Source: Seriola aureovittata (taxonomy: Eukaryota; Chordata; Actinopteri; Carangiformes; Carangidae). Taken from it: a DNA stretch of 64,000 nucleotides. The stretch is from the NCBI RefSeq assembly GCF_021018895.1, contig NC_079382.1:19514001-19578000 (forward strand), read 5' to 3'. The notes under the pieces were generated by a model. The model was not told the DNA's origin, searched no databases, and saw nothing but the letters and a program-made list of their open reading frames with translations. This document shows positions 59,673-64,000 of this stretch, one piece after another; position 1 is the stretch's first letter, and each line of letters starts with the position of its first letter. Both the position numbers and the translations under genes were made by a program.

Positions 59673-61374
59673 GTGCCTGACCACGCCCCTCTCCGGAAGG
59701 GGCTGCCGTTCGGGCTTCTGGCACCGTGCTCTAATGTTTACGGTGACCGTGACCGGCAACCTGGCGTCGGTAGAGATTTGGTTCAACCACACAACTTTTA
59801 TCCAGAATCTGAGCCAGAGGGAGAGGCTGCTGAAGAAGTTCAAACTCTACAACTGCAGCAGGACGTTTCTGAATGGTTGGTAACCAATTTTGTGTATTTT
59901 GACATTACATTTTGAGTTTGTTGATGAGAGCTGGCACACAGTTACTAACATGTAGCTAGGTAGCTAATGCTAACTGTTACTGTCTCGTCATTACTGGGAG
60001 CTCTTTTGGTAAATAAGCACTATTGTGAATAGTGTAATGTAGTTATCTGTCATGCCTCCTTAGATATACTTTTACAGTCTGAAAATGTTTGTTGTATGTA
60101 GACTGCTACAGGTGTTCAATGTCAGTACTAGTCAGATATTTTAATAGATGCTGACAAAGTAAATAATTTTTCTCCATGTTTTGAGCAGAGATGCTCATCA
60201 TGACATCTTCCTTTATGAAGTAAATTTATTTTGTGTATTACAATGAAAGCTGTAAATCAGCATAAACATGTCTGACAGCAACAGTAATCTTTAGTCAAAG
60301 ACTGAACTGTGCAGTTTTCTACACTACACTGTTGTCAAGCTCCACATTATATGCAATAAGTGACATGTTATAAATTACCTCTGTTATATGCACTTGATAT
60401 GTAGCCAAGCTTACTTCTTACCCACCTTAGCTCCACTGTCTGTCAGTGTTTGAATTTCACAAGCTTTATATTTTGGTGAATGTTTCCATTTTTCTCTATA
60501 TTTTGGACAGGTGCTCCTGTGGAAACTGTGCAACCATGCCCACAGAAGCTGAGAACATCTGCTGCTAGGAGATACCGCAGGTAGCATTCTCACTGGACAA
60601 ACTAATCACTAATTTGTTTTGATTACATTACATTTATAATCAACCATAGAATTTACCATTTGCAATTCACTGTAGGTTACCAGATGGCTATGGGAGATCG
60701 TGGAAGATTTACCATGTATGGTAGACCGTCCTGGGTTGGAGCCGCTCTGCCTCAATGTGTTCTGCCTGCAACATGTACCGCACTGACTATGGTCCTTTAC
60801 GGTTGAGAGGAATACACCAGTACGTTTTGCTTCTTTGTTAAAACATAGTTTCAATCTAAATAAAAGATGTTAGACAGTCTTGTTTTACTTCAGTGCACAT
60901 AATTTTACAATGGTAATAACACACCACAAATAGAGTAACACACCCTCAAATAAATTAGTTTAGCTGCTCTTTGATTTGTAAAGTTCTTCTATCAGCAGAT
61001 AGTGTGCATATAATATATGAATTCAGAGGAGTCATTTCTTTAGTAACAATCAAGCATTTATTTACATCAAATGAGGCAGTTATAATCAGTGATGATGAAA
61101 AAACTGTAGGATTCACTGGATCCATATAAAAAATTGTGAGACACAACATAGATATATGTTTGCAAGACTAAATGCCCTGTCCAGTTGTTTTAGTCAGTAC
61201 AGGTATCTAGCCTATAGGAGCTTTGTGAGCTGGTGCTTCCTTGGTTGCAGAATCTGGGTCGTCATTCCAGCCTGCGTGGTCCTACGCACCCATGCCGTGT
61301 TTCCTGACGCCACAGGCCGGTATGTGGGTTTTAGACTGGCCCATGATAGAACCGGGACACAGAGCTGGATATGA
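59673..61374 (+). pseudogene. P2X7-receptor C-terminal (ballast) domain gene, decayed, four exons
   Basis: Four spliced pieces: A 59673-59875 (start uncertain; acidic linker ending QQDVSEW), B 60511-60580 (C-S-C-G-N-C...I-C-C), C 60676-60819 (LPCMVDRPGLEPLCLNVF...), D 61203-61374 (AYRSFVSWCF, IPACVVLR, VFPDATGRYVGF). All introns are GT-AG and phases agree (A/B and C/D split codons, B/C phase 0). The order W-C-x-C-G-x-C, C-C, C, A-Y-R, W, P-x-C, F-P and G-x-Y-x-G-F is that of the cytoplasmic domain of P2X7, which in the rat receptor binds zinc and guanine nucleotide. No ion-channel part is present. Damage: a TAG at 60566-60568 in exon B and a one-base frame change near 60766-60772 in exon C. 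Exons A and D remain open. All the cysteines I believe ligate zinc are retained. The element may have carried this as a stand-alone protein; function unknown. Confidence 0.75.
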
Positions 61375-61515
61375 CCTCCTCCTTCTCAGGCCGCTCGAAC
61401 TGTGCAGTGAGGTCCTCTGGGATGGGGATGGCCAAAGCAGCTTCTGTGTATGGTCCCAGGTCACAAAGACTTTTTCAAATATGAGGTCCACCACATTCCC
61501 TGTTTGATAAAACAC
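61331..61515 (-). pseudogene. C-terminal coding remnant facing the P2X7-like gene
   Basis: On the minus strand a frame opens NVVDLIFEKVF and, after a one-base shift near 61462, continues PYTEAALAIPIPEDL and ERPEKEEVISS to a TAA at 61333-61331. The two halves make sense only together, which points to a recently damaged last exon. I recall similar endings in predicted proteins of fish THAP-type elements, but cannot name the enzyme and no catalytic motif is in this piece. It converges on the P2X7-like gene, and the two 3' ends overlap by 44 bases (61331-61374). Taken as the tail of the element's main protein, probably the same gene as the THAP exon at 63857. Confidence 0.5.
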
Positions 61516-63856
61516 AAAAGATTTTTTTTTACATTTTTCACATTTTTTTTTTTTTTTTTTTACAAAACAATGACTGAGTCTGTTTCTAAATACCTCCTGA
61601 CATTTTCTTTACTGTATTTTGTTATTGAAATGATGTTAACCCTCTGGCATAAATCAATTAGTAAATTTGTAATGTTTTCTTTAAGTTGTCACGGATCTTG
61701 GTGACTTAAGGTGAGGTCTGTGTTGAGTTTCGGGGTTACAGGTGTAGAGCTCTAACAATGACTACTTTACTTCTTCAGGAAATGGAGGTCGCTGTGAACA
61801 TTACTACAAAATGCCTCTTATAAGGCCCTGAGATCCCTTGATATTTTAGAGGACAAGTTAATATCAACCGAGGAGTTTGTATAAATCCGTCTGTTACTTC
61901 AGCACCACGGACAGCGTCATGGTTTCAGGTTGTGGGCTGAAGAAGGAGGATGGCAGGTTAACAACAGTTTTTTGGGAGGGAACTTGAAAAATCAGTCACA
62001 TTAGTGGGTACAAATATACTCACAATCCATAAAACTACTAACGGTATAATTGAATATAAACCTGCTAACTCTTTAACGTATTGGAGGGTACGGCAAACTA
62101 GTCTTTCTCCTGCAGCAGACAGTTTGAGCTGCAGTGGTAGGAAGTTTCGGCGTAAATTCGACATCCTCGCATCATGCCGTATCAGTCCCTTCAACTGTTG
62201 CTGCCTCAAGTCCCTACCGACTATGGCGACTCCTCCTCCTTCTGCATTCTCGTGCACCCTCGGACAAATCCATTACTCATGTTAGCTTTTCTGAAGATAT
62301 CTCAGAACATTTTGCTGATCTTCCCTCTTCAGCCAAGTTAGCTCCTGCTCCCACTGAAGCCGGTAATCGCTCTTGACCTCCTTGCTGCCACTTGCTTGTC
62401 CTGTAGCATTGGCTGTCGCTGGCTGATCAACAGCATCAATCCCTCTTCTTTTTTATAACCTTGTTTATCAGCCACATTACAATTATTCCTAAGGAAACTT
62501 GGGTGCTGTGACATTTTTGCCATAGTCAGGCTACAATGATGGCTTAAGTCAGTAAGACAATGCACGAAACTATGGGACAATAGCTAATTAATATGCATTA
62601 TCGCCACCAACTGAAGGGGGGGGGTCTACTTCAGGTGGTCCACATGTGGTTATTGACAGTGGTGCATGTGAATTAGAAACAGACAATGAGCTGAAATTCA
62701 CTATAAAGCTGAGAACTGCAGATTCAGGTGATAATCCTCTGAAGTGTATCACTAAAATCTACCCATTTTACAGTGTCACACTGGTTTCACATGTCATGTA
62801 AAATACTGACTACAGCAGCCTTAAGGCAAATATTCATATATTCCACTTACAATTACTACAATAGGAATAACTGAAACTGGTGAATAACAGTGACATCATT
62901 AGAATAAATTAAAACACCTTTTGTGAATTCAAAAAGGAAAAATTGGCAGCTTTCTTTTTGGCAGTTCGTATTTCTGTCTCAGTCATTTGTAGGTAACTTC
63001 AAAAAAGCGGCTCAGTGTTTCTCTCAGTGACAGACTTCTCTCATCCTCTGCTCTACCTCTGAGGGTATATTTCTATGAATGAATCCTTCATGGTTTGCTG
63101 CCTGTGTTGAAAATAATACTGATCAAATTGGCAGGATAGTGAATATTTGGCCACAGGTGTCCTTGTGCTGTGTGGTAAGATAAAACTCGCAAGCCTTTGT
63201 TTTCCTCGCCACAGTGAAGAGATACTTCAGTATGGGCAACAGAAAACGGAGCAATGACAGGAAACGTGCTTATACCAACATCTCCTCAAATGTGTAGTTA
63301 TGGCAACAGCTGCAAACAGTGCAAGAATGATAACAGATGCTCTCAATTATGTGTAAACTGGGTTGTCAATAGCTTGTAAATGCTGCAAATAGCTCATTAT
63401 ATGTGCAAGATGCAAAAAATGTGTATTATAGACTATCCCCTTGGACATATCCCCTTAACTCTGCGCTTATCTAGATATTCCCTACAGGCACTGTATCTGT
63501 GAACATGATATAAACGTTAAAACGGCCGTTATAAGGCATGACTCTCAATAATAACTTTCACAGCACTAATAAACAAGCCCGGACACCTACGCTAATCAGT
63601 ACAAAGCCTATTTTTAGTCCAAATTTTACCGGCTTGACTTTACAGACAGCTAAAACGCCTTTAAAATATAATACATTTAACAGGGTGGCTCTTATCAATG
63701 TCACACGGCGATACCAAGCAGAAGAATTACATACAATCTGTACCCGGCTGCGTGTCGACGACGCTAAACGTTAGCCACGTTAGCTGCCATGCTAACAACA
63801 CACGCAACAGGCTCTCGTGAACAAACAGTAAAGCAACATAAAATGGTAAAACTTAC
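61516..63856. other. Interior of the transposon-like unit without recognised coding
   Basis: Apart from a poly-T (61541-61560) and the RE1 motif, I recognise nothing. The frames near 61958-62380 on both strands (e.g. plus-strand VSVPSTVAASSPYRLWRLL) are open for 80-100 codons but lack family features. If a THAP transposase gene runs through here on the minus strand, its catalytic exons are lost or too decayed to see. Confidence 0.5.
61898..61918 (+). promoter_or_regulatory. REST/NRSF binding site (RE1)
   Basis: Left half TTCAGCACC, centre AC, right half GGACAGCGTC, at canonical spacing. It agrees with the 21-base RE1 consensus at 20 of 21 positions (T for C at position 20). It sits within the transposon-like unit. 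Confidence 0.7.
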
Positions 63857-64000
63857 AGCTCCGAAGTTCAAAGTTGGGTCACAGACAGTCGGTACTGATC
63901 CAAGCTTTATCTTGAGACTTGTAGGAAATCCTGCGTTGTCCTGGCCCTCGTTGAGAAAGCAGTCCGAGGTGAAATGGTTAGCACACGTACAACACTTTCG
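63857..64000 (-). CDS. THAP zinc-finger exon, 5' part cut by the window edge
   Basis: Minus-strand frame open to the edge, ending GGAGCT|GTAAGT, a strong donor. It contains CANHFTSDCF (C-x2-H-F with D-C-F), then L-K-I-K and S-V-P-T-V. These correspond to the second half of a THAP domain: the C-x2-H zinc ligands and the conserved A-V-P-T-I-F-type box. The first C-x2-4-C pair should lie past base 64000. THAP domains bind DNA and occur both in host proteins and at the N-terminus of some transposases. No stop or frameshift is visible in these 48 codons. Given the TTAA-type terminus and the minus-strand C-terminal remnant nearby, a transposase is more likely than a host THAP gene. Confidence 0.7.

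Larger units (their letters stand above)
59486..64000. mobile_element. Large THAP/P2X7-tail DNA-transposon-like unit, right end beyond window
   Basis: TTAA at 59482-59485 is followed by AGGGGACATATTATGCTCC, a terminus I recognise from abundant fish elements. Inside are a plus-strand multi-exon frame for a P2X7-type cysteine-rich domain (59673-61374), a minus-strand C-terminal coding remnant (61331-61515) and, at the edge, a minus-strand THAP zinc-finger exon (63857-64000). THAP-bearing transposases with TTAA target sites are known from the Kolobok superfamily, which is my best guess. From 61516 to 63856 I recognise no coding sequence apart from an RE1 motif at 61898, so the transposase core is deleted or decayed past recognition. 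The right terminus was not seen. Confidence 0.55.

Overview
The window looks like nuclear DNA from a bony fish, probably a spiny-rayed (percomorph-type) teleost. It has small exons in very long introns with GT-AG junctions, dense CA/GT, GGAT and GAA microsatellites, and many fragments of repeat families that are widespread in fish: Tc1/mariner, Ty3 LTR, non-LTR retrotransposons, and TTAA-flanked elements. No bacterial-style operon, CRISPR array, tRNA or rRNA was seen. Almost all long open frames are chance frames across introns, intergenic DNA and microsatellites.

Left part, 1-27.5 kb: one host gene on the minus strand, a cornichon AMPA-receptor auxiliary subunit of the CNIH2/CNIH3 type (closest to cnih3). 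Coding exon 1 is at 26909-26832, exon 2 at 12537-12469 and exon 3 at 608-561. The remaining exons lie beyond the left edge. Introns 1 and 2 are about 14.3 and 11.9 kb and carry repeats, including an inverted repeat pair, two G-quadruplex motifs, a hairpin-forming MITE and two TTAA-flanked elements. A CpG-rich segment with a GCGGT pentamer array (27.0-27.5 kb) is the probable promoter.

Middle, 27.5-59.5 kb: no host gene could be recognised. This is upstream or intergenic DNA with microsatellites, an internally deleted Tc1 element (33645-34053), a repeat copy holding a nested insertion (36166-36987), a Tc1 transposase remnant on the minus strand (about 48365-48660) abutting a decayed Ty3 gag-pol on the plus strand (about 48690-49900), and other dispersed fragments. 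Two palindromic RFX X-box motifs lie 2.5-4.2 kb upstream of the cornichon start.

Right part, 59.5-64 kb: a large DNA-transposon-like unit, beginning at a TTAA followed by AGGGGACATATTATG. On the plus strand it carries a multi-exon pseudogene for the cysteine-rich intracellular 'ballast' domain known from the P2X7 receptor, with no channel part. On the minus strand it carries a THAP zinc-finger exon at the window edge and a separate C-terminal coding remnant whose stop overlaps the P2X7-like frame tail-to-tail. A near-consensus REST/NRSF site (RE1) sits inside the unit. This unit is the most unusual thing in the window.
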